Counted from the first letter of the stretch, positions 16,373 through 26,400 are shown. The stretch is DNA of 64,000 nt from Pseudoxanthomonas kalamensis DSM 18571 (GCF_010211745.1 NZ_PDWQ01000001.1:248001-312000); one strand, 5' to 3'. Notes: generated by a model not told the origin, from the letters alone. A program made the numbers and translations.

Positions 16373-17605
16373 TCAGCGCCGCTGCAGCCAGCTGGCGGGA
16401 TCGACCGGCTGGCCGTTGCGGCGCAGCTCGAAGTACAACGCCGATGTGCCCTGCCCACCGGAACTTCCGACCCGGGCCACCGCATCGCCGCGCTTGACCG
16501 TATCGCCGGCGTCGCGCAGCAGGGTTTCGTTGTGCGCATACAGGCTCATGTAGCCGTTGCCATGGTCGATGATCAGGATCAGCCCGTAGCCGGTCATCCA
16601 TTCGGAAAACACCACCGTGCCGTCGGCCACCGCGGTCACTGGACTGCCTTGCGGCGCCCCGATCAGCAGGCCGGTGCTGTTGCGTCCGTCGGGCATGCGT
16701 GCGCCGTAGCGCGCCAGCAGGCTGCCCGACAGCGGCCAGCCCAGCCCACCGACCTTCGGCGCCGGCGCGCTGGCGACCTTCGGCGGCACCTTGGTCGCCG
16801 GCTTGCCGCCGGCCTCGGACGCCGGCGATTGTGCGGCGGCACGCTCGGCGGCGCGACGCTCGGCCTCGGCGCGCGCCGCCGCCGCGCGCAGGTTGGCCAA
16901 CAGCCGTTCCAGCGAACGCGCGTCCTGACCCAGCGCTTTCTCGCGCTGCTGGCGGTCGCGGTAGCGCTGGTCCAGGTCGCCGACCAGGCTCGCGCGCGCC
17001 TTGCGATCCTTCTCCAGCTCGGTCGCCTGCCCGCGCTGGCGCTGGCGGATGGTTTCCAGTTCGGCCTGCCGCGATTCGATCTCGGCCTGCAGCGTCTGCA
17101 CGTCCTGCAGCTGTCCGGTCAGCGCGGCGATCTGCTGGCTGCGATCGCGCTGCAGATAGCGGTGATAGGTCAGCACGATGCCGGCATCGGCGACCGTGTC
17201 CTGCGAAAGCAACGCCTTCAGCGCCGGATTGTCGCCCTGCATGTAGGCCGCGCGCACCAGGGTAGCCAGTTGCGCGCGCTGCAATTGCAACTGGCCCTGC
17301 AACCGTTCGCTGCGCTCTCGTGCTTCGTCCAGCGCGACCTGTTCGCGACGCAACGCCGCTTCGGTCTCGGCCAGGCTGCGCGCTGATTTGCCGACCTGCT
17401 CGTCAAGCCGGCGCAGTTCGCGCGCGGCCTGGCCGCGTTCGCCTTCCAACTTGCGGCGCTCACGGGCGATGGCATTCAGCTCGCCGCGCACGCGTTCGAG
17501 CTTCTTCTGGGTGTCGCGCGTGTTCTGCGCCGGTGCCACCCACGGCGCGGCCAGCGCAATCGCCAGCAGCGCCAGGCACACGCTGCGGGCGCAGGACCGG
17601 GTCAT
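16373..17605 (-). CDS. envC: EnvC-like murein hydrolase activator (M23/LytM family)
   Basis: A periplasmic activator of amidases during septum splitting. It has 410 aa: a signal peptide ([11 protein letters not shown]), a long coiled coil (about residues 30-260, rich in Arg, Glu, Leu and Gln), and a C-terminal LytM domain (about 290-410) with [20 protein letters not shown] and [17 protein letters not shown]. The usual HxH metal ligands of active M23 enzymes are not intact (LYFELR where HLHFE-type motifs occur), as expected of EnvC, which activates rather than cuts. Its start overlaps the gpmI stop by 4 nt. Confidence 0.92.
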   Translation of the reverse strand: MTRSCARSVCLALLAIALAAPWVAPAQNTRDTQKKLERVRGELNAIARERRKLEGERGQAARELRRLDEQVGKSARSLAETEAALRREQVALDEARERSERLQGQLQLQRAQLATLVRAAYMQGDNPALKALLSQDTVADAGIVLTYHRYLQRDRSQQIAALTGQLQDVQTLQAEIESRQAELETIRQRQRGQATELEKDRKARASLVGDLDQRYRDRQQREKALGQDARSLERLLANLRAAAARAEAERRAAERAAAQSPASEAGGKPATKVPPKVASAPAPKVGGLGWPLSGSLLARYGARMPDGRNSTGLLIGAPQGSPVTAVADGTVVFSEWMTGYGLILIIDHGNGYMSLYAHNETLLRDAGDTVKRGDAVARVGSSGGQGTSALYFELRRNGQPVDPASWLQRR

Positions 17606-19158
17606 TGCCCGGCGAACAGGCTGTCGCCGCTCATGTCGGCCGGCTTCGGCAAGCCCAGCAGGTCGAGCAGGGTCGGCGCCACGTCGCGCAGCGCGCCGCC
17701 GCCGCGCAACTGCGCGCCAGCGCGCTCACCGACGTAGACGAACGGCACCGGGCCGACCGTGTGCGCGGTATGCGACTGCCCGGTCTGCGGATCGCGCATC
17801 ATTTCAAGGTTGCCGTGATCGGCGGTGATCAGCAGTGCGCCGTGCGTCGCGCGCACCGCCTGCACGATCGCGCCGATCGCCGCATCGACCGCCTCGGCGG
17901 CGCGGATGGCCGCTTCCAGCACGCCGCTGTGGCCGACCATGTCCGGGTTGGCGATGTTGCAGACGATGGCGTCGTAACGGCCCGAACCGATCGCCTCGAC
18001 TAGCCGTGCAGTCAGTTCCGGGCAACTCATCTCCGGCTGCAGGTCGTAGGTGGCGACCTTGGGGCTGGGAATCAGGATACGGTCCTCGCCTTCGAACACG
18101 TCCTCGCGGCCACCACTGAAGAAGAAGGTCACGTGCGCGTATTTCTCGGTCTCGGCGATGCGCAACTGCTTCAGCCCGGCCTCGGCCAGCACCTGGCCCA
18201 GCGTATGCCGCAGGTCGTCCGGCGGGAACGCCACCGGCGCCGGCAGTTTGGCGTCGTATTCGGTCAGGCAGACGAAACGCGCCAGTTGCGGGCGCCGCGC
18301 CTGGAAACCGTCGAAGCCGGGATCGACGAAGGCGGCGCTGATCTGGCGGGCGCGGTCGGCACGGAAATTCATGAACACCACCGCGTCGCCGTCGCGCATC
18401 GGCTGCGCGCCGTCCAGCACGGTCGGCAGCACGAATTCGTCGTTCTCGCCGCGCGCGTAGGCTTGCTGCAATGCAGTCAGCACATCGGGGGCATGATGCT
18501 CGGCCTGCGCCTCAACGATCGCGTCCCAGGCCTTGCGCAGGCGGTCCCAGCGCCTGTCACGGTCCATCGCGTAGTAACGCCCGCCGACGCTGGCGATGTG
18601 CGCGTTGCCCAACCGTTCGCACTCGGCCTGCAGCGCACGCAGGCTGGCTTCGGCCGAACGCGGCGGCGTGTCGCGGCCATCGAGGAAGGCGTGCACGGCG
18701 ACCTTCGCCACGCCGCGCCGCTGCGCCAGTTCCAGCATGGCGAAGATGTGGCGCTCGTGGCTGTGAACACCGCCGGGCGAGAGCAGGCCGAACAGGTGTA
18801 GGGTGCCGCCGTCGGCCTTGACCGCCTCGCAGGCGGCGATCAGTTCGGCATTGCCGAAAAAGCTGCCGTCCTCGATGGCGGCGTCGATCCGGGTCAGATC
18901 CTGATAGACGATGCGGCCGGCGCCCAGGTTCATGTGGCCGACTTCCGAGTTGCCCATCTGCCCGTCCGGCAGGCCGACGAAGCGGCCTTCGGTATGGATC
19001 AGCGTGTGCGGGCAGCTCGCCAGCAGTTGCCGCCAGTTCGGCAGGTCCGCCAGCGCCAGCGCGTTGTCGGCCGGATCCTCGCGGTGGCCCCAGCCGTCCA
19101 GGATCAGCAGAACAACGGGCTTGGGGCGGGCAATACTGGCGGCTGGCACGGTCGGCAA
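17602..19158 (-). CDS. gpmI: 2,3-bisphosphoglycerate-independent phosphoglycerate mutase
   Basis: Interconverts 3- and 2-phosphoglycerate in glycolysis, using Mn and a phosphoserine intermediate. It has 518 aa, the normal length. Metal and active-site motifs are visible: [12 protein letters not shown] (Asp21), [18 protein letters not shown] (catalytic Ser71), [22 protein letters not shown], and the C-terminal [12 protein letters not shown] and [12 protein letters not shown] metal ligands. It heads the operon with envC and ctp, as in many gammaproteobacteria. Confidence 0.97.
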   Translation of the reverse strand: MPTVPAASIARPKPVVLLILDGWGHREDPADNALALADLPNWRQLLASCPHTLIHTEGRFVGLPDGQMGNSEVGHMNLGAGRIVYQDLTRIDAAIEDGSFFGNAELIAACEAVKADGGTLHLFGLLSPGGVHSHERHIFAMLELAQRRGVAKVAVHAFLDGRDTPPRSAEASLRALQAECERLGNAHIASVGGRYYAMDRDRRWDRLRKAWDAIVEAQAEHHAPDVLTALQQAYARGENDEFVLPTVLDGAQPMRDGDAVVFMNFRADRARQISAAFVDPGFDGFQARRPQLARFVCLTEYDAKLPAPVAFPPDDLRHTLGQVLAEAGLKQLRIAETEKYAHVTFFFSGGREDVFEGEDRILIPSPKVATYDLQPEMSCPELTARLVEAIGSGRYDAIVCNIANPDMVGHSGVLEAAIRAAEAVDAAIGAIVQAVRATHGALLITADHGNLEMMRDPQTGQSHTAHTVGPVPFVYVGERAGAQLRGGGALRDVAPTLLDLLGLPKPADMSGDSLFAGQ

Positions 19159-19270
19159 TCCATCGATTCGGTGACCCGACCGATTGTAGCGAAGCCGCCG
19201 CGACCGGGCTTAAACCCTGCGCCCCGCCGCCGCATCCCAATCCCATACCACCCTTCGCGAGAACCGGACC

Positions 19271-19933
19271 ATGCGCATCACTCCCAACGCCCTGCTGCTG
19301 ACCCTAGCCCTGGCCGCCACCCCGGCGCTGGCCGCCCAGGACATCTCCAAGGTCAACGGCAGCATCACCGCCGAGGCCGGCCAAAGCTATGGCGACCTGG
19401 AAACGGTCAACGGCAGCATCCGCATCCAGGATGGCGCCGTGGTCGAGGACGCCGGCACCGTCAATGGCAGCATCACCGTCGACGCCAAGGCCACCACCGG
19501 CGACCTGGAAACGGTCAACGGCAGCATCCGCCTCGGCGAGCATGTCACCGTGCGCGGCGGCATCGATACCGTCAACGGCGCGGTGTTCATCGACCGCGGC
19601 GGCGAAGTCAAGGACGGCGTGGAAACGGTGAACGGCGCCATCGGCCTGGTCGCCACTCGCGTCGGTGGCGGCATCGAGACGGTCAACGGCGACATCACCG
19701 TCGGCATCGATTCGCACGTGCGCGGGGGTATCACGGTCGAAAAGCCCAATTCGCGGTTCGGCTTCAAGCCCAAGCGCGATCCGCGGGTGGTGATCGGTCC
19801 GAACGCGGTGGTCGAGGGCCCACTGGTGTTCGAGCGCCCGGTAGTGCTGTACGTGCACAAGAGCGCGCGCACCGGTCCGGTTCGCGGCGCCACCGCCAGG
19901 GTCTTCGAAGGCAATACCGCGCCGCAGGATTGA
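19271..19933 (+). CDS. Exported VNG-repeat protein, probable beta-helix
   Basis: A 220-aa protein with a signal peptide (LALAATPALAAQ). Most of the mature part is built from about seven degenerate repeats of 18-20 residues centred on (T/K)VNG(S/A/D)(I/V), for example DLETVNGSIRI and GIETVNGDITV. Regular spacing of VNG-x-I with Gly and hydrophobic residues suggests a parallel beta-helix, like polymer-forming or DUF4097-type proteins. The last 70 residues are basic and non-repetitive. There are no membrane segments. It is probably a periplasmic or surface protein of unknown role, single gene, divergent from gpmI. Confidence 0.8.
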   Translation: MRITPNALLLTLALAATPALAAQDISKVNGSITAEAGQSYGDLETVNGSIRIQDGAVVEDAGTVNGSITVDAKATTGDLETVNGSIRLGEHVTVRGGIDTVNGAVFIDRGGEVKDGVETVNGAIGLVATRVGGGIETVNGDITVGIDSHVRGGITVEKPNSRFGFKPKRDPRVVIGPNAVVEGPLVFERPVVLYVHKSARTGPVRGATARVFEGNTAPQD

Positions 19934-19942
19934 ATCGTGCCG

Positions 19943-19965
19943 GCGGCGGGCGACCAGCCCGCCGC
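19943..19965 (+). terminator. Hairpin after the VNG-repeat gene
   Basis: GCGGCGGGC / GCCCGCCGC form a 9-bp stem with a GACCA loop just after the stop codon, followed by TTCC only. Probable weak terminator. Confidence 0.45.
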
Positions 19966-19974
19966 TTCCGGGAC

Positions 19975-19980
19975 TACAAT
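19975..19980 (+). promoter_or_regulatory. Putative -10 element of the M28 peptidase gene
   Basis: A TACAAT hexamer lies 32 nt upstream of the M28 start codon. No matching -35 box is seen. Confidence 0.35.
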
Positions 19981-20012
19981 CGGGATTCTTTGCCGTTTTT
20001 CGAGGACTCCCG

Positions 20013-21707
20013 ATGTCGCGCAAACTGCTGCTGTTGCTCGCTGCCACCACCGTACTGGCGGCGTGCAAGCCCGAAACCCAGGCTCCCGTTGCGACGGAAA
20101 CGCCGTCCACGCCAGCTTCCACCCACGAATTCTCGCCGCAGATCGACGAAGGCGACTACAAGGAGCTGGTCAGCCGACTGGCTTCGGACGAGTTCGAAGG
20201 CCGCGCGCCCGGCTCGGTCGGCGAAGACAAGACCGTCGACTACATCGCCGCACAGTTCCAGCGCATCGGTCTGCAGCCCGGCGCCGCCGACGGCTCCTGG
20301 TACCAGCCGGTGCCGATGATGGAAACCACCGCCGACGAATCCACCGTGCTGCACGTGACCGACGGCGACAACGTCCGCGACCTGGCCTTCGGCACCGACT
20401 TCGTGCTCGGCACCCGTACCGGGCAGCCGGAAGTGAAGGTCGACGACAGCGAACTGGTGTTCGTCGGCTACGGCGTCAACGCCCCCGAGCAGGACTGGAA
20501 CGACTACGCCGGCCTCGACGTGAAGGGCAAGACGGTGGTGATTCTGGTCAACGATCCCGGCTTCCACGCCAAGGACGAGTCGCTGTTCGAAGGCCGCAAG
20601 ATGACCTACTACGGCCGCTGGACCTACAAGTTCGAGGAAGCCGCGCGCCAGGGCGCCGCCGCCGCGCTGATCGTGCATGACACCGAAGGCGCCTCCTATG
20701 GCTGGGACGTGGTCAAGAGTTCGTGGTCGGGTCCGCAGTTCGACCTGCTGGCCGCCGACGATCCCGATCCGCGCCTGCCGGCGCAGGGCTGGATCACCGG
20801 CGACGTCGCCACCCAGTTGTTCGCAGATTCCGGCCTGGATATCCAGCAGATGTACGCTGCGGCCAACCAGCGCGGCTTCAAGGCCGTGCCGCTGAAGGGC
20901 AAGGTGTCCTTCGACCTGAAGAGCAGCATCAGCGAAAAGGCGTCGCGCAACGTGATCGGCGTGCTGCCCGGCACCGACCTGTCCGACCAGGCCGTGCTGT
21001 ACATGGCCCACTGGGACCATCTCGGCAAGCACGAGGGCGAAGGCGACGTCATCTTCAACGGCGCAGTCGACAACGCCACCGGCGTGGCCGGCATCATCGA
21101 GATCGCCGGCCAGTTCGCCGCTGCCGATCCCAAGCCGCGCCGCTCCGCCGTGTTCGTGGCGGTGACGCTGGAGGAATCGGGGCTGCTGGGTTCCAAGTAC
21201 TACGTCGCGCACCCGACCTTCCCGCTGGACAAGATCGCCGGCGTGGTCAACATCGACGCGATGAGCGTCGCCGGCCGCTCGCGCGACCTGGTCGTCACCG
21301 GCCTGGGCAGCTCGCAGTTGGAAGACATCCTGAAGACCTACGCCGACCAGCAGGGACGCACCCTCACGTCGGAGGACAATACCGCCGCCGGCTACTACTT
21401 CCGTTCCGACCACTTCAACTTCGCCAAGGCCGGCGTACCGGCGCTGTACGCCGACGGTGGCCGCGATCTGGTCGAAGGCGGCGTGGAAGCAGGCAAGGCG
21501 GCTGGTGCGGAATACGCCAAGTGCTACCACCAGGCCTGCGACGAAGTCCGCGACAGCTGGAAGTACGACGGCATCGTGCAGGACCTGGAGGCGCTGTACG
21601 GCGTCGGTGCGACCCTGGCCGGCAGCGACCAGTGGCCGAACTGGTACGACGGCAATCCGTTCAAGGCCGCGCGCGATGCAATGATGCAGGCCGAGTCGGC
21701 GAAGTAG
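20013..21707 (+). CDS. M28 family zinc aminopeptidase lipoprotein with PA domain
   Basis: A zinc exopeptidase acting on peptides in the periplasm or at the surface. It has 564 aa with a lipobox (TVLAAC, Cys18). A PA insert (about residues 130-290, with ALIVHDTEGASYGWDVV) precedes the catalytic core. Zinc ligands and catalytic residues are visible in LYMAHWDHLGKHE (His and Asp context), FNGAVDNATGVAG (bridging Asp), VTLEESGLLGSKYY (Glu pair), VNIDAMSVAG (Asp) and FRSDHFNFAKAGVPAL (His). A terminator follows, so it is probably monocistronic. Confidence 0.92.
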   Translation: MSRKLLLLLAATTVLAACKPETQAPVATETPSTPASTHEFSPQIDEGDYKELVSRLASDEFEGRAPGSVGEDKTVDYIAAQFQRIGLQPGAADGSWYQPVPMMETTADESTVLHVTDGDNVRDLAFGTDFVLGTRTGQPEVKVDDSELVFVGYGVNAPEQDWNDYAGLDVKGKTVVILVNDPGFHAKDESLFEGRKMTYYGRWTYKFEEAARQGAAAALIVHDTEGASYGWDVVKSSWSGPQFDLLAADDPDPRLPAQGWITGDVATQLFADSGLDIQQMYAAANQRGFKAVPLKGKVSFDLKSSISEKASRNVIGVLPGTDLSDQAVLYMAHWDHLGKHEGEGDVIFNGAVDNATGVAGIIEIAGQFAAADPKPRRSAVFVAVTLEESGLLGSKYYVAHPTFPLDKIAGVVNIDAMSVAGRSRDLVVTGLGSSQLEDILKTYADQQGRTLTSEDNTAAGYYFRSDHFNFAKAGVPALYADGGRDLVEGGVEAGKAAGAEYAKCYHQACDEVRDSWKYDGIVQDLEALYGVGATLAGSDQWPNWYDGNPFKAARDAMMQAESAK

Positions 21708-21730
21708 GTTTCGCCCCCCTGGTTCGAGCG

Positions 21731-21758
21731 ACGGCGCCGCAAGGCGCCGTCTGCTTTT
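21731..21758 (+). terminator. Intrinsic terminator of the M28 gene
   Basis: ACGGCGCC / GGCGCCGT with a GCAA tetraloop is followed by CTGCTTTT, 24 nt after the stop codon. Confidence 0.75.
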
Positions 21759-21809
21759 CCGGTCGGCAATTTCGGGTAGGCTGGCGCCTTTCCCGGGAGG
21801 AACTCCATC

Positions 21810-22196
21810 ATGTCGACCGCTTACTGGTGCGTGCTGATCGCCGCCGTGCTGCCCTATGTCTGGGTGTTCTTCGCCAAGGCGCGGCCCGGCTACAACAACC
21901 GCAACCCGCGCGCCTGGGTCGCCAAGAGCGACAACCATCTGGTGCAACGCGCCAACGCCGCGCACCTGAACGCCTTCGAAGCCTTTGCCCCGTTCGCCGC
22001 CGGCGTGCTGATGGCGCAACTGGCCGGCGTCCCGGCCAGCACCATCAACCTGCTGGCAATGGCCTTCGTCGCCAGCCGCATCCTGCACGGCCTGTTCTAC
22101 CTCGGCAACCTGGCGCCGCTGCGCAGCCTGTCATGGCTGACGGGTTTCGTCTGCATCGTGGCGTTGATCGTGATGGCGGCGCTGAAGATTCACTGA
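21810..22196 (+). CDS. MAPEG family membrane protein
   Basis: A 128-aa protein with four hydrophobic helices, the MAPEG layout (membrane-associated proteins in eicosanoid and glutathione metabolism). The conserved loop after helix 1 reads NNRNPRAW, and helix 2 starts RANAAHLNAFEAFAPFAAG, both typical of bacterial MAPEG. SRILHGLFYLGNL is the helix 3 motif. A GGAGGAAC ribosome binding site supports the ATG at 21810. Enzymatic activity is not established for this subgroup. Confidence 0.9.
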   Translation: MSTAYWCVLIAAVLPYVWVFFAKARPGYNNRNPRAWVAKSDNHLVQRANAAHLNAFEAFAPFAAGVLMAQLAGVPASTINLLAMAFVASRILHGLFYLGNLAPLRSLSWLTGFVCIVALIVMAALKIH

Positions 22197-22224
22197 CCTG
22201 CCGTCGCCGCCAGCGGCCAGCTCA

Positions 22225-22600
22225 ATGCCCGAGGATCCATATCAATCGCCGCAAGCGGAATTGGGCGCGACAACCCGACCGATCTCGCCGCGTGCAAGGT
22301 TCTGGACCTGCTGCCTGTGCGAGTTCATCACGGCACCAGCAACCATCCTGATCGCATCGTTTGAACGACGCTCGATATTTTTTATTGGTTGGCCTAGTGG
22401 TCACCTAGCTCACCGCCATCGTCTGGGTGTTGTCCGGTTATTTCAACCTTGTCCGAGCACGATGCAGTGCCATCGGCTCCATCATCGTGGCGCTCGGCCT
22501 CAGCTTCGCGCTGGCGCTTGCCTTCATCTCCGGCATCTTTCTTTCCTTCCTTGTTCGTTCCGTCTTCAATAGCACTTTCCGCCAATCGTTGTCCGGCTGA
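22225..22600 (+). pseudogene. Broken small membrane-protein gene (frameshift and nonsense)
   Basis: The reading frame starts ATG at 22225 (MPEDPYQSPQAELG, a start typical of short DUF membrane proteins) and reads sensibly to about 22377. A run of six T (22378-22383) then shifts the frame. Skipping one T restores a hydrophobic sequence (FLLVGLVVT) that meets an in-frame TAG at 22406-22408. It continues LTAIVWVLSGYFNLVRA... and a second clear helix (SIIVALGLSFALALAFI) to a TGA at 22598-22600. Two lesions argue for a real pseudogene rather than one sequencing error. GC is about 54% by hand count over 22321-22500, lower than its neighbours. Confidence 0.7.
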
Positions 22601-22618
22601 TCGTGCCCGATACGCGCT

Positions 22619-23491
22619 TCACCCGGCGAACAGCTGCAGCAGATGCCTGCCGAATTTCCCGGAAGGGGTGGCGGTCACGACGAGAATCGCATAGGCGAAG
22701 ATCGCCCCGACGAACACGAGCGCGCCCACTGCCACCCATTGCTGCCCACGCGGCAGGGTAATACGCCTGTGCTTGTTGCGGATGAAGAACTCGGCGACCA
22801 GCAGGTTCGGCACGAAGAACAGGTAAAGAATCGCGTAGTCGAACGGACCGACAACGCTTCCTTCGCCTATCCACATCCCGCCTGTCAGGTCCTTCCACGC
22901 CCGGATCTCGATATCGAACAACCAGGAACCGAGTACCATCGCGAACAGGCGGATGGCCCAGGCCCGATGCAGATCGAATCGCTTCGCCCGCGCATGGACG
23001 TAGGCCATGACCGCGCACGCCATCATCGCCGCACCCCAGATGCCGAACGCGACCGACGCTGCCCGGATATACGCGCCGTGGGCGAGGATGAACGACATGC
23101 CGCCGACGCCCGCAAGGAAGCCTGCCGTCACGTAGATCCGCCCGGTCCAGCGATGCACCGCGCGATGACGGTTGCGCATCCGACTTGAAAACAGGATCGG
23201 CCAGGCCAGCACCAGTATCGTCCCCATGACGAAGTGCATGCCGATTCCCAGATTGGCGATCCAGTCGGCGGCCGTCGGCATCGGCAAGCCCTGCACCAGA
23301 TTGCGCCACTGCTCGAAGTTGCTGGATGTCGCGCCGCTCGCCCGCAGGACGATGTAAACGCCGAATGCCCCCAACCCCGTCAACGTCACCAAATGGAAGA
23401 ACCGGCCGATCCACCGCAGGCCGCGCTCCGCGCCCGGAATCGGCGACCGGCCAACTGGACGATCCACCGCCACCCCTGCCTGCTTGCTCAT
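22619..23491 (-). CDS. DUF2306 membrane protein
   Basis: A 290-aa integral membrane protein with about eight helices. Motifs HRAVHRWTGRIYVTAGF and LHRAWAIRLFAMVLGSWLF, with conserved His and Arg, are those of DUF2306, a family sharing features with heme- or quinone-linked membrane proteins but with no proven function. I chose the ATG at 23491 (MSKQAG); the frame extends to a GTG at 23518, which is less likely. It faces the pseudogene and is divergent from the CadC-like regulator, so a regulatory link to the latter is possible. Confidence 0.8.
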   Translation of the reverse strand: MSKQAGVAVDRPVGRSPIPGAERGLRWIGRFFHLVTLTGLGAFGVYIVLRASGATSSNFEQWRNLVQGLPMPTAADWIANLGIGMHFVMGTILVLAWPILFSSRMRNRHRAVHRWTGRIYVTAGFLAGVGGMSFILAHGAYIRAASVAFGIWGAAMMACAVMAYVHARAKRFDLHRAWAIRLFAMVLGSWLFDIEIRAWKDLTGGMWIGEGSVVGPFDYAILYLFFVPNLLVAEFFIRNKHRRITLPRGQQWVAVGALVFVGAIFAYAILVVTATPSGKFGRHLLQLFAG

Positions 23492-23638
23492 GACGCTACC
23501 CCAACCGATGACCGACACCGGAGGTTTCCGGCGCGGCCAGCGTGCCGCCGGAACGCGGACGGATCCTGAGGAAAATCGCAGGTTCTGCTGAGGAATCGCT
23601 CAGAAGCGCCTCGGCGCGGCCGCAGACAAGCCTGCCCC

Positions 23639-23644
23639 TATAAT
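23639..23644 (+). promoter_or_regulatory. Consensus -10 element of the CadC-like gene
   Basis: A perfect TATAAT lies 28 nt upstream of the GTG start of the regulator gene. The -35 region is GC-rich without a clear hexamer. Confidence 0.45.
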
Positions 23645-23672
23645 CCGCCCGGGATTTCCTGCCGGGGGCCGC

Positions 23673-25649
23673 GTGCCTCAAGTCGAACCGCCCAACCTTG
23701 CATTCGACGACGTGGTCATCGACTTCGCCGGACGACGACTGCACCGCGGTGGCGTGGAGCAGGCCCTGGAACCCAAGGCCTTCGCGGTCCTCGAGTTGCT
23801 GGCCGGATCCCCCGGCCGTGCATTCACCCGGGACGAAATCCTGGATGTCGTCTGGGGTCATCGGCACGTGACCCAGAGCGTGCTGAACCGGGTCATGAGC
23901 CTGTTGCGCCAGGCGCTTGGCGAGGACGCGCGGCACCCGCGTCTGCTGCATACGGTGCATGGCACCGGATATCGTTTCGACCTGCCGGCTCCGGCAACTG
24001 TCGCAAGCCAGCGCACCGCATCGCCGCCTTCCACGACGCCGGCTCCGAAGCGCCGGCCCTGGCTTGTCGTGCTGGCGGCCTGCGCCATGCTGCTGGCCGT
24101 CGCCGGCTGGTGGCTGTCCCACATGCAAGCGGACCCGCCGAAGCCATCGGCCGCCGACGCCCGGGCCCGGCCCGCGTTGGCGGTACTGCCATTCGCCGAT
24201 CTGTCGCCCACAGGTGACCAAGGATACCTTGCCGATGGTCTGGCCGAGGATATCCTCGACCAGCTGGCGCAGGCCCAAGGGTTGCGGGTCGTGGGCCGCA
24301 CCTCGAGTTTCTCGTTCAGGGGCAGCAGCGAAGACCCGCACAGCATAGGCCGACAGCTTGGCGTCGCCTACCTGCTGGAAGGCAGCGTGCGCAGGGACGG
24401 CGAGCGGCTGCGCATCGTCGTCCGACTGGTCGGCAGCGATGACGGCAGCCGCGTGTGGTCGAGAACCTACGATCGCGAGCTTCGCGACGCGCTTGCGGTG
24501 CAGGAGGAGATCGCGCGCGACGTGGCGCGGGCGTTGAGCGTGAAGCTGGACGTGGCGACCTTCAACCGCGAACAGGGCGGCACCACGAACGTCGAAGCCT
24601 ACGAGCGCTATCTGCGCTACCGCAGCACGATGATGCTGGAGTTGTTCGATTACGAACACGACCGCGAACGCCTGCAACTGGCCCGGGAAATGGTCGCCCT
24701 GGACCCTGGATGCGTGCTGTGCCGCGATGCGCTGGCCAGTGCGCTCAAGCGGATGGCTGGCAACATCGGCGGCGAGCAGGCGGCCCGGTTGAATGCGGAG
24801 AGCGTCCAGGTTCGCGAGCAGATCGCCCGCATGGCGCCGGACAGCTGGGTGGCCAAGCGCGACCGGTCCAATGCAATGTGGCGCGAAGGAAAACGTGCCG
24901 AAGCCCTCGCGTTGGCAAGGAAAATCGCGGACACGGGCCCACCCAGCAAGGAGCGAGTGTGGGACTACGCCTACATGCTCTACGCCATGGGACACCTGAA
25001 CGAGACCATCGCTCTGGTCGAGCAGGTTCGCGCGGTCGAACCGCTGGCGCTGTTCCTGTCCCGCGACCTGCAGTACGACTACACCGCCGCGCGTCGCTAC
25101 GAGGATGCCGAGGCCGAATACCAGCGCGGCCTTGGCCTAGAAGGAAGCCAGGTCGAGCCGACCTATGTCGCGTTCATGCGCCAGCTGGCCGGAAAGCGCG
25201 CGGGAGGACCTGAAGAGTTGCACCAGTTGCATCGGCAGTTACAGCAACAGGGAACTCCTTTCGACACGCCATTCTTCCGCGACCTGGGCAATGCACTCGA
25301 CCAGCGTGCCGCGATGCTCGCGCTGGTCCGCAGGGCGCTCGCCGACGATGCATATGGCGGCGTCGATGCGGCATACGTGCCGAGCAACGTGGCCGACGCC
25401 CTGGGCGATACCGAGCTGGCCGTGGCCGGCCTGCGCAAGGAGCTGCACGCGCAGGCCGGCTTTGCCGACCACACGATGCCGCAGTATCTATTCGTCGCCT
25501 TCTGGAATCTCCCATATTCGAACGCGCGCTCGCACCCCAGTTTCAGGCAATTGCTGATCGAGGGCGGCGTGGTCGATTACTGGCGGCAGACCGGCAAGTG
25601 GGGGGACGGGTGCGAGCCGGTGGGCGCTGATGATTTCCGGTGCCAGTGA
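23673..25649 (+). CDS. CadC-like winged-helix membrane regulator with TolB-like and helical repeat domains
   Basis: A 658-aa protein. The N-terminus (about 1-105) is an OmpR/PhoB-type winged helix (LEPKAFAVLELLAGSPGRAFTR... LLHTVHGTGYRF). A single membrane helix follows (about 130-150, WLVVLAACAMLLAVAGWWL). The periplasmic part begins with a TolB/FlgO-like domain (LAVLPFADLSPTGDQGYLAD, LLEGSVRRDG), then TPR-like helices to the C-terminus. This is the layout of one-component membrane regulators that sense a periplasmic signal and bind DNA directly. The start is a GTG; no cognate two-component kinase lies nearby. Targets are unknown. Confidence 0.9.
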   Translation: MPQVEPPNLAFDDVVIDFAGRRLHRGGVEQALEPKAFAVLELLAGSPGRAFTRDEILDVVWGHRHVTQSVLNRVMSLLRQALGEDARHPRLLHTVHGTGYRFDLPAPATVASQRTASPPSTTPAPKRRPWLVVLAACAMLLAVAGWWLSHMQADPPKPSAADARARPALAVLPFADLSPTGDQGYLADGLAEDILDQLAQAQGLRVVGRTSSFSFRGSSEDPHSIGRQLGVAYLLEGSVRRDGERLRIVVRLVGSDDGSRVWSRTYDRELRDALAVQEEIARDVARALSVKLDVATFNREQGGTTNVEAYERYLRYRSTMMLELFDYEHDRERLQLAREMVALDPGCVLCRDALASALKRMAGNIGGEQAARLNAESVQVREQIARMAPDSWVAKRDRSNAMWREGKRAEALALARKIADTGPPSKERVWDYAYMLYAMGHLNETIALVEQVRAVEPLALFLSRDLQYDYTAARRYEDAEAEYQRGLGLEGSQVEPTYVAFMRQLAGKRAGGPEELHQLHRQLQQQGTPFDTPFFRDLGNALDQRAAMLALVRRALADDAYGGVDAAYVPSNVADALGDTELAVAGLRKELHAQAGFADHTMPQYLFVAFWNLPYSNARSHPSFRQLLIEGGVVDYWRQTGKWGDGCEPVGADDFRCQ

Positions 25650-25653
25650 CGCG

Positions 25654-26400
25654 TCAGTTGTCGGCGTCCCATCCGAACAAGTCGAACACCTTGCGGAATT
25701 CCGCGTCCAGCGGCGCGGTGACATCCACCCGTTCGCCGGTCGAAGGGTGATCGAAGGACAATCGCTGCGCGTGCAGCAGCATGCGATGCACGCCATGCAT
25801 GCGGAAGTTGCGGTTGTGGCGGCCGTCGCCGTGGCTGGTGTCGCCGATCAGGTGGTGGAACGCGTGCTTGAGGTGGCGGCGGATCTGGCGGAAGCGGCCG
25901 GTCTGCGGCCGGCAACGCAGCAGCGCGTAGCGCGAGGTGGGAAAGCCGGCCGACGGCAACGGCAACTCGCCGGTCGCCAGCCGCACGAACGCGGTCTGCG
26001 CCGGCTTCTTCTCCGGCTTGCCGGGCCCGCCGTCCAGCGGGTGGTCGATGAAAAATTCGGGCTCCGGCCAGCCGCGGCACACGGCCAGATAATCCTTCTC
26101 CACCGCGCGCGACATGAAGTCCTTGCCCAGCGCGCTGGCGGTATCGCGGTCGAAGGCCAGCAACAGACAGCCGCTGGTGGCGCGGTCCAGGCGATGGATC
26201 AGGAAGATCGGTCGGCCGAAATGTTCGCGCAGGCGGTCGGCCAGAAACTCGGTTTCACCGCCGGCCAGCTTGCTGTCGTGGACCATCAGCCCGGCCGGTT
26301 TGTTCACCACCGCCAGTTGTGCATCGGCATGCAGGACGAACAGTTCCGGCAACGTTGCGTCGGTTGCCGTAGCCCCGTCCGGATTCAGCGCCGCGGCCAT
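25654..26400 (-). CDS. truC: RluA-family pseudouridine synthase (TruC-like)
   Basis: Isomerises uridine to pseudouridine in RNA, most likely U65 of tRNA. It has 248 aa from the ATG at 26398-26400. The catalytic aspartate is in [16 protein letters not shown]; the N-terminal motif [13 protein letters not shown] and C-terminal [16 protein letters not shown] are family hallmarks. No S4 domain is present, which together with length favours TruC over RluD. The start lies inside the ubiB coding region (16-nt overlap), so the three minus-strand genes ubiJ-ubiB-truC form an operon. Confidence 0.9.
   Translation of the reverse strand: MAAALNPDGATATDATLPELFVLHADAQLAVVNKPAGLMVHDSKLAGGETEFLADRLREHFGRPIFLIHRLDRATSGCLLLAFDRDTASALGKDFMSRAVEKDYLAVCRGWPEPEFFIDHPLDGGPGKPEKKPAQTAFVRLATGELPLPSAGFPTSRYALLRCRPQTGRFRQIRRHLKHAFHHLIGDTSHGDGRHNRNFRMHGVHRMLLHAQRLSFDHPSTGERVDVTAPLDAEFRKVFDLFGWDADN

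Noticed and set aside
22378-22383. Programmed frameshift at the T6 run
   Set aside because: The restored frame meets a TAG 23 nt later, so a programmed shift would not give a full protein.
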